Below are positions 21,629 to 32,923 of a DNA stretch of 64,000 nt, one piece after another (positions within the stretch are counted from its first letter, which is position 1; each line of letters starts with the position of its first letter). Under the pieces are notes generated by a model. That model saw nothing but the letters and a program-made list of their open reading frames with translations, did no database searches and had not been told where the DNA came from. The stretch is from Glandiceps talaboti. Lineage: Eukaryota > Hemichordata > Enteropneusta > Spengelidae. A program made the position numbers and the translations under genes. The stretch is from positions 511,001 to 575,000 of the forward strand of contig NC_135556.1 in the NCBI RefSeq assembly GCF_964340395.1, written 5' to 3'.

Positions 21629-22958
21629 TTGACAGCAAGAGAAATAGAGAGAGCCTCAGCTAATGATTCTGAACTGAACAATATCAAACAATGTGTCAGA
21701 ACCGGAGATTGGAGTAAGTGTAAGATACAAGGATACTTACATGTAAAGGAAGAGTTATGTGTAATCGGAGAACTGTTACTGAGAGGAACCAGAATTGTGA
21801 TTCCTGAAGTATTGAGAAATCAAGTGTTAGAAATAGCACACGAGGGACACCAGGGAATAGTGAAGATGAAGAACAGACTTCGTACAATGGTATGGTGGCC
21901 AAAAATAGATAAAGGAGCAGAACGGAGGTGCAAGACATGTCATGGTTGTCAAGTTGTGGGAGAATATACAGCACCGGAACCTATGCCTCGTGTTATTCCA
22001 CCAAGCGGTCCATGGCAAGATTGCAGTGCAGATTTATTAGGTCCATTGCCCTCAGGTGAAAGTATATTAGTCATAGTTGATTACTACAGTAGATTCTATG
22101 AAGTTGCAATCCTGAGGTCCACAACAAGTAATCAATGAGCTGATACCAATATTCTCACGTTTTGGTGTACCATATTCGCTCAGAGCAGACAACGGACCGC
22201 AATTCGTCTCGGATGAATTTGAATCATTCCTCAGAGAAAACGGAATTGAACACCGGAAAACAACACCATTATGGCCGCAGGCAAATGGAGAAGTAGAGCG
22301 CCAGAACAGATCACTTATGAAAGTTTTGCGTATCGCTCAAGTTGAAAAGCAGGATTGGAAGCTAGAATTGTCGAAGTTTCTAATTGCTTACCGGTCAACA
22401 CCTCAGGTCACAACAGGAGCAAGTCCATATAACCTTATGTTTGGCCGTGAGATGAAGACAAAGTTACCAGATCTACGTCGAGAACAGTCAGTGACTAATG
22501 AAGAAGTTCGTGATAGAGACTGGTCAAGAAAACTGTCCAGCAAAGAATATGCAGATGCAAAGAGACACGCAACTGATAGTCAGATCGAAGTTGGTGACAA
22601 AGTTTTGATGAAGAACACAAAAACTAATAAACTATCACCGAACTTCGATCCAAATGCATATGAAGTGTTGAAGAAAGAAGGCGGAGAAGTGACAGTACGC
22701 AGCAAAGAGGAAGTTGAGTACAAACGTAATGTTACTCATGTGAAGAAGTATATTGGGAGGGATCCGATAGAAAACAGTGTGGAAAAGACACCTCCACAAG
22801 TAAATGAGGAGCCGGATGAACAAAACGAACAAACAGAAGTTACAAGTTCACCTACCAGCAGTGTGAATAGTCCAGCCCAGCAACCCAGCAGAGTCAGGCC
22901 AAGGAGAATTATTAAAATGCCTAAGAAATATGATGACTTTGTGGTTTTGAATACTTAA
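21629..22958 (+). pseudogene. Gypsy integrase, broken by a frameshift
   Basis: The HHCC zinc-binding region is present (HEGHQGIVKMKNRLR...CKTCHGC). The core has the first Asp in DCSADLLGPLPSGES, then a frameshift near 22125-22135, then the second Asp in RADNGPQFVSDEF and the Glu in GEVERQNRSLMKVLR. The C-terminal region (22317-22958) carries VGDKVLMKN and ends in a basic RRIIKMPKKY segment. Integrase inserts the cDNA into the genome. All catalytic residues are still encoded, but in two frames. Confidence 0.9.
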
Positions 22959-22974
22959 CAACAATTGTTATGAA

Positions 22975-23330
22975 CCGAACAGTTTGTGAACACTTAATAT
23001 CTAGCCTTATGGACTGTTGTTATTAACCATGGACTGTTGATATATTTAGCCTCATGGACTGTTGTTATTAACCATGGACTGTCGATATGTAGCCTCATGG
23101 ACTGTTATTAACCATAGACATTATTTTATATTTAGCATTATGGACTGTTATGAACAGTGAATATTGCCGCATGACAATCTTTAATATTTGTTTTACGGAA
23201 CTGTTGAACACTGTTAAACTTCAGAGCTTAAAGTTTACGGAACTGTTGAACACTGTTGAATTTCACGGTTAAAGTTTACAGAACTGTTGAACATTTTGAA
23301 TTTCAGAGTTAAAGTTTACGAGTTAACCTA
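22975..23330 (+). repeat. Two minisatellites in the gypsy 3' untranslated region
   Basis: About 22985-23160 repeats 'atggactgtt.ttattaacc' three to four times. About 23190-23320 repeats tttacggaactgttgaacac plus 'tgttgaatttc.gagttaaag' three times. Both lie between the integrase stop and the polypurine tract. Confidence 0.8.
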
Positions 23331-23444
23331 TATGGGATTCAAGCATGATGATATTGAATACTTGCCATGACATGATGAACAATAGTAGAACTATATTGAG
23401 AAAGAACTTTAATGCAAACAAGATAAGTTTAATGCAAACAAGAT

Positions 23445-23458
23445 AAGGAAAGGAGGGA
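23445..23458 (+). other. Polypurine tract
   Basis: AAGGAAAGGAGGGA lies immediately before the TG of the 3' LTR, the expected place for the plus-strand primer. Confidence 0.85.
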
Positions 23459-23666
23459 TGTAGTGTATACAGAATCCATATGACCTTTGACCCTTTTGTA
23501 AAACAATTCATTGTGCCTGATTACGCGGGCAATCAAATATATGTTTTGACGACAAGTGTATACGTTTAGGAACTTCGTGTATATTGTAGTGCGTCTTAGT
23601 AGTCTGAGTAATAAACCAGTTTAATCCCACATCCGAACGTGTCGAAGTTTTATAACGGATACCACA
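23459..23666 (+). repeat. 3' LTR (208 bp)
   Basis: TGTAGTG...ACCACA is followed by the target duplicate GTTAT. It is longer than the 5' LTR because it keeps an internal segment of about 49 bp. Confidence 0.95.
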
Positions 23667-23671
23667 GTTAT

Positions 23672-24620
23672 GTACCTCCTACATAGCAAGCGAGAGGAGC
23701 AGATCTCGATCGGAACTTGACAAGGAAGCAAAATAAAGCATAGCATGGAAATATATACAATGTACTTCCATGGTCGTAGTATGGTAAATGTGTTTTGCAC
23801 ATGTGACAAACAGACTAGTAGTGTACTATAAACTGCGTAATAAGTGTCCAGCACAACATTTCTCGCTACTAAGGACACAAACAAAATACATCATTGATGG
23901 ACAGACAAACGCGCATACGTTTGTATTCTCGTACTCCATGGCATTGTTTCAAGCCTAATGTTACAACTTCCACAGCCACACATACATCATCGCTCTGTCT
24001 TGATCCTCCGCACTCTGTTTGTTTTTCATTGCAAATCACGCAAGAAAAAAGTAAAACGAAAAATGTTGAGTCACTCAAAATACAATATAAAAATGGATTA
24101 TAAATAAAAATAAAGCTACAGTTATTGCACTGAGTACTACTGCTAGTACGAGCGCCAACCACACAATTCGTTAAAAGGTAGACAATAGATGTAACTTGCC
24201 CGGAGAGCTATCAGGCATCTTTTACAAATGTATAAGTGTCATGGAAATATCACCCTCTTCCACGATGTCAATGTGGCATTCCCCAACTTAAGTTCTAGTT
24301 ACAAATACCCATTTCACACAAAAAATGCTCAAATCTGTCGAATAAATACTGCTTATTGAATGAAAAATGGCCGCTGCCGAATCTTGACAAACAAATATGT
24401 CGGCACTTCATGTTCAAGACTACGTAGTGATTAGTGTACTCTTTGTGTTACAAAACAATATTTTGGATATTTAAATCCGACATATAAATGAACGATGTAT
24501 TTATTCTTTAAAGTGGTGAGAGAAATTCTGAAAAAAAAGACTTCTTTGACTTCCACGTTATATAGCAGTTCCGTAGCTAGCGGAGGAAGACAAGGAGAAA
24601 ATTGCTACACTACTAGTCTA
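23672..24620. other. Spacer between gypsy element and LINE fragment
   Basis: No gene was recognised. The first 40 codons of the open frame that starts at 24495 lie here but are not LINE-like. Confidence 0.45.
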
Positions 24621-25412
24621 CAGTTTGGGGAAATTAATTTGGATCATGTTTCGGGTCAATTACACGAGGTTCAACGTTGGTGCAATACAAACAAATTGAC
24701 AATAAATAGTGAAAAATCAAATTTTATCGTATTTAGAGGGTGCAAAAAGAAAGTAAATTTGATTGGTGATATCACATTACAAGGCAAAAGCATCAAGGAG
24801 GAGGATGTTGTCACCTTTGTGGGAATTACTTTAGACAAACATCTCTCTTGGTCCGACCACATCAAAAAGGTAAACAAGCTAATCAGAATAAAGTGTGGGA
24901 TTTTGTATCGACTTAGACATATATTACCATTACACATTTTACTACTCTTGTACAACACATTCATATTCCCCCATATCAACTATGGCCTTGAGGTTTGGGG
25001 TAACACTTATTCATCACATCTAAATCGTATATTAATGTCACAGATAATGATTGTTCGAACAGTTTTGTTTAAATTTCCAACGGATCACTCATCTCCTTTG
25101 TTTGCTCAGTTGAATATTCTAGATGTTTTTAAACTGCATAGATATTTGATAGGTTCCTTTATTTATGGCTTGATCCATCAACTATCACCACACACTTTGT
25201 ATGATTATTTTGAACCTTCACACCATAACTACAATACAAGACTCTGTTCATATCAAAATATTTATCCATATTATGCCAGAACAAACTCAGGTCAGTTTTC
25301 TTTCTCCTTCTCAGGGGCAAAAATCTGGAATAGCATCCCTGTCAACATAAGATGTATCAATACGCTAAACGAATTTAAGCGATCTTATAAACAATTTCTT
25401 CTAGAAGAGTAA
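24621..25412 (+). pseudogene. LINE (L2/CR1/jockey-type) ORF2 C-terminal region, 5'-truncated
   Basis: An uninterrupted frame (open from 24495, LINE-like from about 24621) covers the RT segment after the catalytic FADD box to the ORF end. Motifs include LHEVQRWCNTNKLTINSEKS, VTFVGITLDKHLSWSDHI, FPHINYGLEVWGNTYSSHLN, a PLFAQLNILDVFKLHRY block, YNTRL and SGAKIWNSIPVNIRCIN near the end. The N-terminal RT and endonuclease are absent, as expected for a 5'-truncated insertion. The ATG at 24495 is upstream junk fused by chance. The frame is clean, so the insertion is probably young. Confidence 0.85.
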
Positions 25413-25655
25413 ATTAAACCACTGTACAATTTATTGTTACCGTATGTTCTTCATAAGTACTATGAACTCCGAGGTACTATGTATTTCCTTTTGCTATATC
25501 ACTTTGCTGTCAAACATTGTATATAACTATGGTAGGGGACAGGCTTGAATAGCTGTAAGCTAAATCCCGATTCCCCTATTTACCCACGAAATAGTATTTT
25601 TGTATGTGTATCTGTAATGTTCATTTGTGCTTTTGGGTAAATAAAACACTATAAG
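25413..25655 (+). other. LINE 3' untranslated region
   Basis: It contains 'ggggacaggcttgaatagct' and 'taaatcccgattcccc' (a hairpin-prone 3' end typical of this LINE group) and ends near AATAAAACACTA. Confidence 0.5.
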
Positions 25656-27279
25656 TTTACCGCAGTTTTATATCGAACTCGCGGTAAATTGATAAATTAC
25701 AGTATATAGTGATATACTGTGAGTGGGGTGAAGGTACTCATTGTCCATGTTGTCGCAGAATACTTTTGCTACAAAGAGACATCAGTATCACTTTCATTGC
25801 AGATGGCAAGTGCTACATACAAATGTAGTCGCACTCTTGTCTAAGATAGCTTCTGCCAAAAGCACTTTGGGTCGCATACAGCATCTGCTACTACATGTAT
25901 AAACTGCTCGTAGAACTTTGGGTCGCATAGTACCTTCAGAGGTACCCATACATAAATGCATGTTAATGAAATTGGTCTGTAGTTGCTGGGTCTGATTTGG
26001 ATCCTTTTTTTTTAGCTCTGCTGTCAGCGAAAGCTGAAAGCGTAGCTTTAGGTATGGGTTGTATAGAGTATAGAGTGTATAGGTGAATCATAGGTGTCCG
26101 TCAAACTTTTATATTTTCACTATCTTCTCTGAAAGTAACAGCCAGAATACTTCGATATTTGGTGTGCATGTTCCCTGGGGGAAGGCTATTCAGATTTGTT
26201 CATGCCAAGTTGATCTGTGCCATTTTCAATTTTGTATGATTTTTTTTCCAAAAATGACATTTTTTATCAACTCCTCATAAACTTTAAGTCAGATTGCTTT
26301 GATATCTGGTGTGTTGATGCACAGAGGGTAGCTTACTTAGATTTGTTAATTTCAAGTCAGCACATCGTCTCTACTATTTTTCATGATTTTTTTTTTGTAA
26401 TTTGAAAAAAAAATGAATATGTTAATGAGCATTATGACCGACGCCATATTGGAAATCAGTCCGCGAGACTTTAGGTAAAGTGCAACTTTTCAAAAGACAC
26501 TATTGACGTCAAACAAGCAATGTAATATATGCTATAGTCTTAATTCTACGCATTGTGCGCCCAAATGACAAATATTTGTTCGAAAAAGGGTTGTAAACTT
26601 CAATCCAAATTCTCCACCCCTCCTACAGAATGGTTCATTCCAGTATATGCACCTCACGATCAAGTGAGATGTTACTAAAATGCCCATTGCAGGTAGTCCG
26701 ACGGGATAGTGTCTTTTCGATAGGTATATTAGGGACCTCAGAATTCAAACCACCGGTTATATGAATTCACGGTCATAGTAAAATTCATTTGATTTTTAAT
26801 TTGCTATTCTGACCAACTCCGGTTGTCTATTCGCGATAAAATTACGATTAGTTTGGAAACGGGGTAGATTTTCTATGATTCCCTGTCATAAAAGCTTATC
26901 ATGTGTTGTGTAGTTTTCGAAAAGCACACCCAGTGGGAAAGTTGCCCAACAGGCGATCTCGTGCCATTGCTGTACTACGTGGCACTTTATTCTGGCGGGG
27001 TGTCTCTTGAAAACGGGAATAGCGAAGGGTGAGCCAATCAAGTGAGACCTTTCAAATGTAGCTAATATTATAGCCAATAAAATTAGTTGTACGATGATAT
27101 GTGTATAATAAGGGTAAGGCTGGCCTCTACACTGTAACAAGTAAATTAGTAAAGTTGAAATCTTTGTCGCACGATTTCGTATTTATGTACGGATGTGTAG
27201 TCTTTCTAAACAGTAATTTTTAGATCAGTTAGTATTTAAACTACGTTTCTGAGTTAATTATTCGGTAGGTTATTGACGA
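25656..27279. other. Spacer with a dispersed-repeat stretch
   Basis: About 26015-26405 has an 'agctctgctgtcagcgaaag' inverted motif followed by two related blocks ('gaatacttcgatatttggtg' and 'gattgctttgatatctggtg'), which looks like another dispersed repeat. No gene was recognised. Confidence 0.4.
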
Positions 27280-27430
27280 GCTCCCTTTGTAAAACCGCTG
27301 TACAAACTGGATGTCAGCGTTCGCCCGGGCCCGGCCACGTTCAGCGGAACTAAGTGAAGCTCAATCATAATGGTGGCTGTCAAAATCGAAGACGCAATTT
27401 GACCGTATTGTTATTTCAGTGAGTTTATTC
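27280..27430 (+). promoter_or_regulatory. CpG-rich segment, possible promoter/5' exon
   Basis: GCGTTCGCCCGGGCCCGGCC and adjoining CpGs stand out from AT-rich surroundings. A donor-like TTTCA/GTGAGT follows at about 27418. The only ATG (MVAVKIEDAI) stops after ten codons, so it would be a non-coding first exon. It lies upstream of the plus-strand exons at 32.5 kb, to which it could belong; this is inference. Confidence 0.2.
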
Positions 27431-29027
27431 AGCAAGAAAACAATGTGTTCTATGTTTTTGTACTTCTTACATGATGTGATGATCGTTTTTTTTACTGGTA
27501 CAACTTACAGCCTACAATGAAACTGCTAACTTGGCTAGTAACACTGACACGATTCCGTGTTCCGTGTTCATGTTTTGGGGCACATTTCTAAATACCCGAA
27601 ACTAGTTATTGAATGTGTAGTGGATATTGATATTCAGTTTGAAAAATTAAAATCCTGAACTTTATTTTGCGAACGGTTTTGTCATTTCTTAGTAATTATA
27701 GGGCCGACTGTATCACGTTTAACGTTTATGTCAACTCGGAAGTACATAGACATGAAAATAGACGAAGTGACTTGTACATGTAATTAGAAACAAAATTTTG
27801 CTGTAACTGCTGATAACCTTCAAATTTATTTATTTTTATGTTGTAAATACATTCAAATATGCACTAAGGACAACACTATAAAGATTTGCTCTATGTAAGG
27901 TAATTTTTTGTCTTTTAAAAATGCAATAGTTGGATCAATGTGTACCAGAAATGTTATGTAGTATTTAAGCTAGAAATAAGACCACATAATATCTTATTAC
28001 TCCCCCCCCCCCCCCAATTAAGACAAACTACTCACATAAAGCAACAAAAAAAGAGAAGAAGCTCCAAAACATAAAAAAGAGAATAAAATTACAGTAAGGA
28101 GTTGATGATGCACAAACAACTACAAAGAAATAGACAGTTCAATTACAACACAGGGTTTGAAATAAATATGGGGTTTGGAAAAGTGAATTAGAAGTAGGGC
28201 AAAAACTAAGAAAGATGAAGAACCTAAGTGAACAAGCGAAAGCACTTAAAGATAGGACCACCAAATTTTTTGCAGGACTACTACGTTATCAATTTTTCTA
28301 GTCCTGTGGGATAGTGACTTTTTTACTCTAGTGTCAAACCCTGAATTGGCTGAGAATGACTCTTTCGGGTACTTGGGATTGTTGCCGTACGGAAACTAAG
28401 ATGGCGATTAATACATTTCTTCCCTATATATATCTACTACAACTAGTACAAGTTGAATGTTGTTGACTTGGTAAATTTGTTAGAAAATTGAAATTCAAAT
28501 TGCCTCAAAATTATTTTAGATCCCTAGTTTATTTCATTCATCATTAAAATTTTCCAGGGTTAAAGCTGTAAGACACTGGAATTATTTATAGCCAACCTCA
28601 AAATCCTCTTTTTTTTTCTTTTTCTTGTGTGCATTTCCCAGTAATTTTTTTCAGAGATTTTGTGCAATTTTTCATAACAGCAGGGATCACTCTGGGCTGC
28701 AATCACGCGCTATTTGCGCTGTAAAAACAAAAATATCGCGTCCAGAAAACTCAATTGGGACACAAAATCGCACCGTCGATACTAATAGCGCGTCACTGTG
28801 ATAGATACGCGACATCATATCTAAGCTTTTGTTTACTACAAACGTACAAGGCGCATACTACGCATGTCTTTTGCTGCCCTCAGGCGGCAAGGTTTATCTG
28901 CATCATGCCCCTTTCAAACAGTGTCTATGATTGGTTGCCGACATGAAGGCAGGCGCTCATCGACAAATCAACGGAGTTGATACAGTAAATGTTCATTACT
29001 GATTAGTCACACGTACATGTGTACGTA
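27431..29027. other. Spacer
   Basis: It contains a poly-C run near 28004-28016 and AT-rich sequence. No gene was recognised. Confidence 0.45.
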
Positions 29028-29522
29028 ATGGAGCTTTCAAAGACGTCGGGTGCCAGTACGAGTGCAATCTGATTAAAATCTGATATTAGATAGGCTGGTT
29101 TTCCTGTATTTACCTTTATTCCATCGTTATTGCGTCTTTTTCGTGAGTTTTTTTCCCCGGGGGAAAAAACTCACGAAAAAGACGCAATAACGATGGAATA
29201 AAGGTAAATACAGGAAAACCAGCCTATCAAATATCAGATTGGTACGAGTGGGACCAAGAAACGCAAATGCTCTATCTTGGACTATTGTACAAAAGTTACT
29301 CCTTCGCTGGGAACTAATCTGGATTCGACTACATTCGCTAGTGAGGACGAAGAATGGGTATGTCCTGGTGTAGGTCGCAAGACAAACCGGAAATTTCAAA
29401 ATAATTGGCTGGCTATGTATGGGTCGTTTTTGCGTCACGATAAGGACAAGGGAGAAATGATCTGCTACCTTCGCAGAAATCTACAGTTAAGGACAATGAT
29501 GTACAATGCAAGACAAGTATAG
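29028..29522 (+). pseudogene. hAT-type zinc-finger N-terminal ORF split by a MITE
   Basis: An ATG at 29028 opens MELSKTSGASTSG, which is interrupted at 29064 by a foldback element. Beyond the insertion and its duplicated 9 bp, the same frame resumes and stays open to 29520-29522 (insert plus duplication is 186 bp, a multiple of three). The resumed part has an acidic SEDEEWVCPG, then RKFQNNWLAMYGSFLRHDKD and KGEMICYLRR. This resembles the TTF-type zinc-binding start of hAT transposases (KFQ..WL....L.Y....G.M.C..C), although the expected second Cys of CxxC reads Arg. The catalytic core is absent downstream, so this is a fragment. Function otherwise unknown. Confidence 0.45.
29065..29241. mobile_element. 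Foldback MITE, 164-bp near-perfect palindrome, 9-bp target duplication
   Basis: The arms 29077-29158 and 29159-29240 are reverse complements over 82 bases with only two mismatches and no spacer (centre CCCC/GGGG). GTACGAGTG flanks the insert on both sides (29056-29064 and 29242-29250). Termini read CAATCTGAT...ATCAGATTG, with an 11-bp extra repeat at the left end. A 9-bp target duplication fits Mutator-like elements. It interrupts an ORF. Confidence 0.85.
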
Positions 29523-29682
29523 GAGTTATAGACCGTTGACGTGGTATTTTCCTATGAAATAAATGTTTCATGAAGTTAATATGTTGATGTGTATGTACTG
29601 TGTTTATTTGTACAGTAGCAAATTCTAGTATGAAAGTTGATATGAAATCCATAGGCTTATGATCACAATTATATATATATGT

Positions 29683-29721
<39 letters not shown>

Positions 29722-30059
29722 AGTGTATACCAGTATAATATACACATGACGCACATACAGTTGCCATATTTTTACTTCCGTCCCACACAGTTTTCAAATT
29801 GTCTCACTCATTTTCTCCAAATGGGACATTGGCTCATGCAGCTCTGGAGCCAGGGTGATCCCTGTAACAGTAGATTTTTGTTATAAAATGGTGACTATGG
29901 TATAAAAGTACAATACATTACCAACTTCTGTGTAAAATGTGTTTATAGTGAGACATCATATATAACCACTAACCACTTTATTGCATCGCTAAAACAAAAC
30001 TGCATAGTGAAGAGCTGAAGAACTGAACCACTTCTACATGTCACCAAAATAAAAAGTAA
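29523..30059. other. Spacer with a (TG)n microsatellite
   Basis: (TG)n with minor interruptions occupies about 29680-29718, preceded by a short (AT)n. No gene was recognised. Confidence 0.6.
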
Positions 30060-30650
30060 AATAAAAAAAAACCAGCGGAGCTATTCTGACCGATAGGTCG
30101 CTTGTTGAATATTGGTGCGACATTGGCCTGTTTCCAGTCTTCTGGTAGTTCACCCTGGTTTATACTTGCCGAAGATGTATTGTAAAGTTCGTGCGATTTC
30201 TGTAGCTGCAATCTTGAGAGCTCTGTTTGGAATGTTGTCTGGGCCAGCGGCCTTGTCAGACTTTAGGGTGGCGAGTAGTTTTTCCACACCTTCCTCAGCA
30301 ATAGTGATGTTGGGCATATCAGGGAACGGAGTGGTTGGTTGACTTGGTAATTTTGGGTCTTCAGGTGTGAATACACTTTGAAATTGGTCTACTAGTGTTT
30401 CCACTTTTGTTTGGTCATCTGATATTATTTTCTGTTGTACTTTGAGTGACTGTATTTCTACATTGTCTTTCTTCCTTGCTCTTATGTAGCTCCAGAACTT
30501 TTCCTTGTCTTCTGATGACGAGAGTTCGGATAAGTATTCTATATTTGCTTTCCTAAGTTCTTTGTCAACTTCCTGTCAGGTACATATGTATTCTTGAATT
30601 TATCCCAGTTTTGTTTATCTCCTTGCAGTTTGACCCTCCATACTATGTCA
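30060..30650 (-). pseudogene. Jockey/CR1-type LINE, start of reverse transcriptase domain
   Basis: Read on the minus strand from about 30650 down, the conserved region before RT and the RT start are visible: RVKLQGDKQNWDKFKNTY, EKFWSYIRARKKDN, VDQFQSVFTPED, ITIAEEGVEKLLATLKSDKA, AAGPDNIPNRALK and, after a frameshift near 30155, GELPEDWKQANVAPIFNKR. A second frameshift is near 30575. The fragment stops before the catalytic FADD box. The 13-kb fragment carries the complementary downstream part and may be the same family. Confidence 0.8.
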
Positions 30651-30872
30651 TTTCTCAAACATGTCATATCCAATTTCTTTCAAACTTGGCACAAAGGTGA
30701 CATGTCATATGGGACATATGTATGTCACTTGTTTAGCACAATAAGAGCCATATTTGTAGTTAAAATTTATAAAAATGAAATTTTATGGCATAACTCAAAA
30801 ACTAAGGCGTAAAAAAAATTGATTGGTTCCGGTTACCTGACCCCACCTAGATTTTCACGTTGACCCTTAATT

Positions 30873-31175
30873 AGTCCCCGCCGGACGAAGTCCGGGACAG
30901 GGACTTATGGATTGGGTACCGTCTGTCTGGCGTCCGTGCGTCCGTGTGTCCGTGCGTCTGTGTATCCGTCCGTCCGTTCGCAGCCGTTTCTTGGAGATGC
31001 CTGGACCAATTTTTTTCAAACTTGGTACGGGGGCAACATTCAATGGCATACATATGCACGTCAATTTGTTTCATGATACGATCCAATATGGCCGCCTAGC
31101 AGCCATTTTGTTTGCGAATTTGCCATGTCCAAAGCCATAACTCAGACATGCTTGAAAAGATCCCATATATCCTTG
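30873..31175 (+). repeat. Dispersed repeat family C, copy 1
   Basis: It starts with the hairpin CGGACGAAGTCCG, then 'acttatggattggg', a (TCCG/TCTG)n stretch, 'ttggagatgcctggaccaat', 'cgtcaatttgtttcatgata' and the palindromic ATGGCCGCCTAGCAGCCAT. Open frames over it on both strands are translations of the repeat. Related copies are at 33153-33275 and 42920-43840. Confidence 0.8.
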
Positions 31176-32525
31176 TAAAGCGTTTTCACTGAGAATGGCC
31201 CATCTAAATAACGGATAGTTTATCAAGTTTAAAAAGTTTAGAAAGATATTTAGATCGGATAATTAATGAATATATCCTTGTAAAATTTTGTTTTACTAGG
31301 TGAAATTAATGTATAGTTTATAAAATTTAGAACAAAATATATCAACTAAAGTCATGTAGTTTAGGTATGTGTATCTAGTTTAGCTAATTTAGCTCCTATA
31401 GTATAGGTAATACCCTAGGAAAAAACAATTCCACACCTAACTCAATAAGAACTCTGAACCTCACCTCACAAAAGTGTGAAACTCATTTGGTTGCATACAA
31501 ATGTAGGATAATATGGTGAAAATTAATTGTTATAAAAAACATATATGTAATAACAGTTGACCCAAAATTCTTAATGAGTGCACCTCAAGTTCAACTATCA
31601 TGGCCATGACAACAGATGGGTAGACCTGTTCCATCTATGACCTGTTCCATCTATTATGGTTGATGTTGACAATTTTGTTTTTGAATGTCATAAAAGAAAT
31701 AATCAGAGTGTAAAAAATGTTAATAACTACAAAATGAATTTTCTTCATTGCAGGTAATTTGAACAGTATCTGAGAAGATTTTTAAAAAACTGTTGACAGA
31801 ATTGTATGGTTTTGGATAAAGAAGCAGTTCTGTTTGTTTACAAGAAGAAAGATGGATAGAGTGTGAATGAAATATTACAAGACAAGACCTAGGAGGGGAA
31901 ACCAATCACCCTGGGTGCTATCACAACAGAACAGATCCCCAGTGTGACCGAGCACAGTACAGGAGGATCATTGCACATGGAAAGTCTGATAATCATGTAC
32001 CAAATCATGATCATACTATCCTTCAAATAACTCCTGCAGGTCTCAATATTAAAAACAGCATGCCAGGCAGTGGTAATTTTTATCAGCTACTTCACTGTGT
32101 ACATTTGTATGAGTAGTGTTGTGCCTGCGATAAGTTCGGTTTATTTTATGCTGGTGGGTGTAAACAACAAGTGATGTTTGATTTTGTACTTGTTCAACAA
32201 GTCACAATTGTCAGTCCCTTTACAGAGCCAAGTGTGTGAAATTGCTTGAGATATCAATTTTGTGAATACACATGAAAAACTACAGAATGTTACAATGCAT
32301 CCAACCATGCTAAGGACTTCAGTTACCCCAAGATGAAGACTTCTTCAATTAGGAATTATCATTAAATAGTGGATCCTTCAATGCAGGCATCCTAAGGTGG
32401 AACTCTGATGTTATTGTGATTAAATTACGACAGAAGTTTAAGCAGACACGTGTATTACCAATCTACTCATCAAGGATTTAACACATTTGTTGCATTCATA
32501 CATAAATGAGTGCTGTAAATTACAG
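31176..32525. other. Spacer, possibly 5' untranslated/intronic
   Basis: A TTTTCTTCATTGCAG acceptor-like sequence ends at about 31754, and another acceptor (GCTGTAAATTACAG) ends at 32525 immediately before the candidate coding exon. No ORF of note was seen. Confidence 0.3.
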
Positions 32526-32606
32526 ACACTAAAAGATCATATTGCATCACCATGGGTTGTGGTTCATCAACCAAAAACCCACAAGAAATGACTAAATCAG
32601 AAAAAT
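32526..32606 (+). CDS. Candidate host-gene first coding exon, MGCGSS... (lipid-anchor type)
   Basis: An acceptor-like AAATTACAG precedes the exon. The ATG at 32552 is in strong context (CACCATGGG) and encodes MGCGSSTKNPQEMTKSEK. The exon ends at 32606 at a near-consensus donor (AAAAT/GTAAGTA) in phase 1. Gly2-Cys3 with Ser6 is the classic N-myristoylation plus palmitoylation pattern seen in membrane-tethered proteins such as BAALC and OCC1. The protein was not identified. The exon at 32924 is in a compatible phase. It is one of few places in the window with start context, coding content and splice signals all agreeing, and it is not part of a recognised repeat. Confidence 0.45.
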
Positions 32607-32695
32607 GTAAGTACCATTGTGAATTGATTGTTCCATATCACTGTATTCATTGTTTATTTATGTCTTTATGATCTCACTTTTCATTCTCATATTTA

Positions 32696-32766
32696 CCTCC
32701 GTAAGGAAGGTTATATTTTAGGGATGAAAAGTCTGTGTGTGTGTGTGTGTGGGGGGGGGGGGGGGT
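32696..32766 (+). repeat. Family B repeat head with (TG)n and G-run
   Basis: CTCCGTAAGGAAGGTTATAT matches the start of the repeat at 45473. It continues into (TG)n and a run of about 16 G. It lies within the putative intron between the two exons. Confidence 0.55.
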
Positions 32767-32923
32767 TGATTTTTGGAATGTGTGTGTCTTTTTGCACATT
32801 GGCCATTCAATACCACTATAAATCAGACCACATCTGTGGGTAATCTTGCTGGAGAATTCGCCAAGATAAATTCATATGATTTCTTCACTATTTCATTCTC
32901 AATCAAAATTGAAAATCTTTCAG

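Larger units (their letters stand above)
18567..23666 (+). mobile_element. Ty3/gypsy LTR retrotransposon (K02A2.6-like/Mag-type), 5.1 kb
   Basis: The element has two LTRs starting TGTAGTG and ending ACCACA, a 5-bp target duplication GTTAT (18562-18566 and 23667-23671), and a primer-binding site directly after the 5' LTR. It encodes gag, protease, RT, RNase H and integrase in that order, and carries a polypurine tract before the 3' LTR. This is the order Gag-Pro-RT-RH-IN typical of Ty3/gypsy. No envelope-like ORF was seen. Stops and frameshifts in pol mean this copy cannot make its full polyprotein. Confidence 0.95.

Noticed and set aside
22635-22832. Minus-strand frames within the gypsy element, such as this one, as possible accessory genes
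   Set aside because: They overlap the integrase region in another frame and have no start context or motif.
24495-24620. N-terminal 40 codons of the 305-codon frame as part of the LINE protein
   Set aside because: Nothing in it resembles reverse transcriptase; similarity begins around 24621, consistent with 5' truncation and chance upstream reading.
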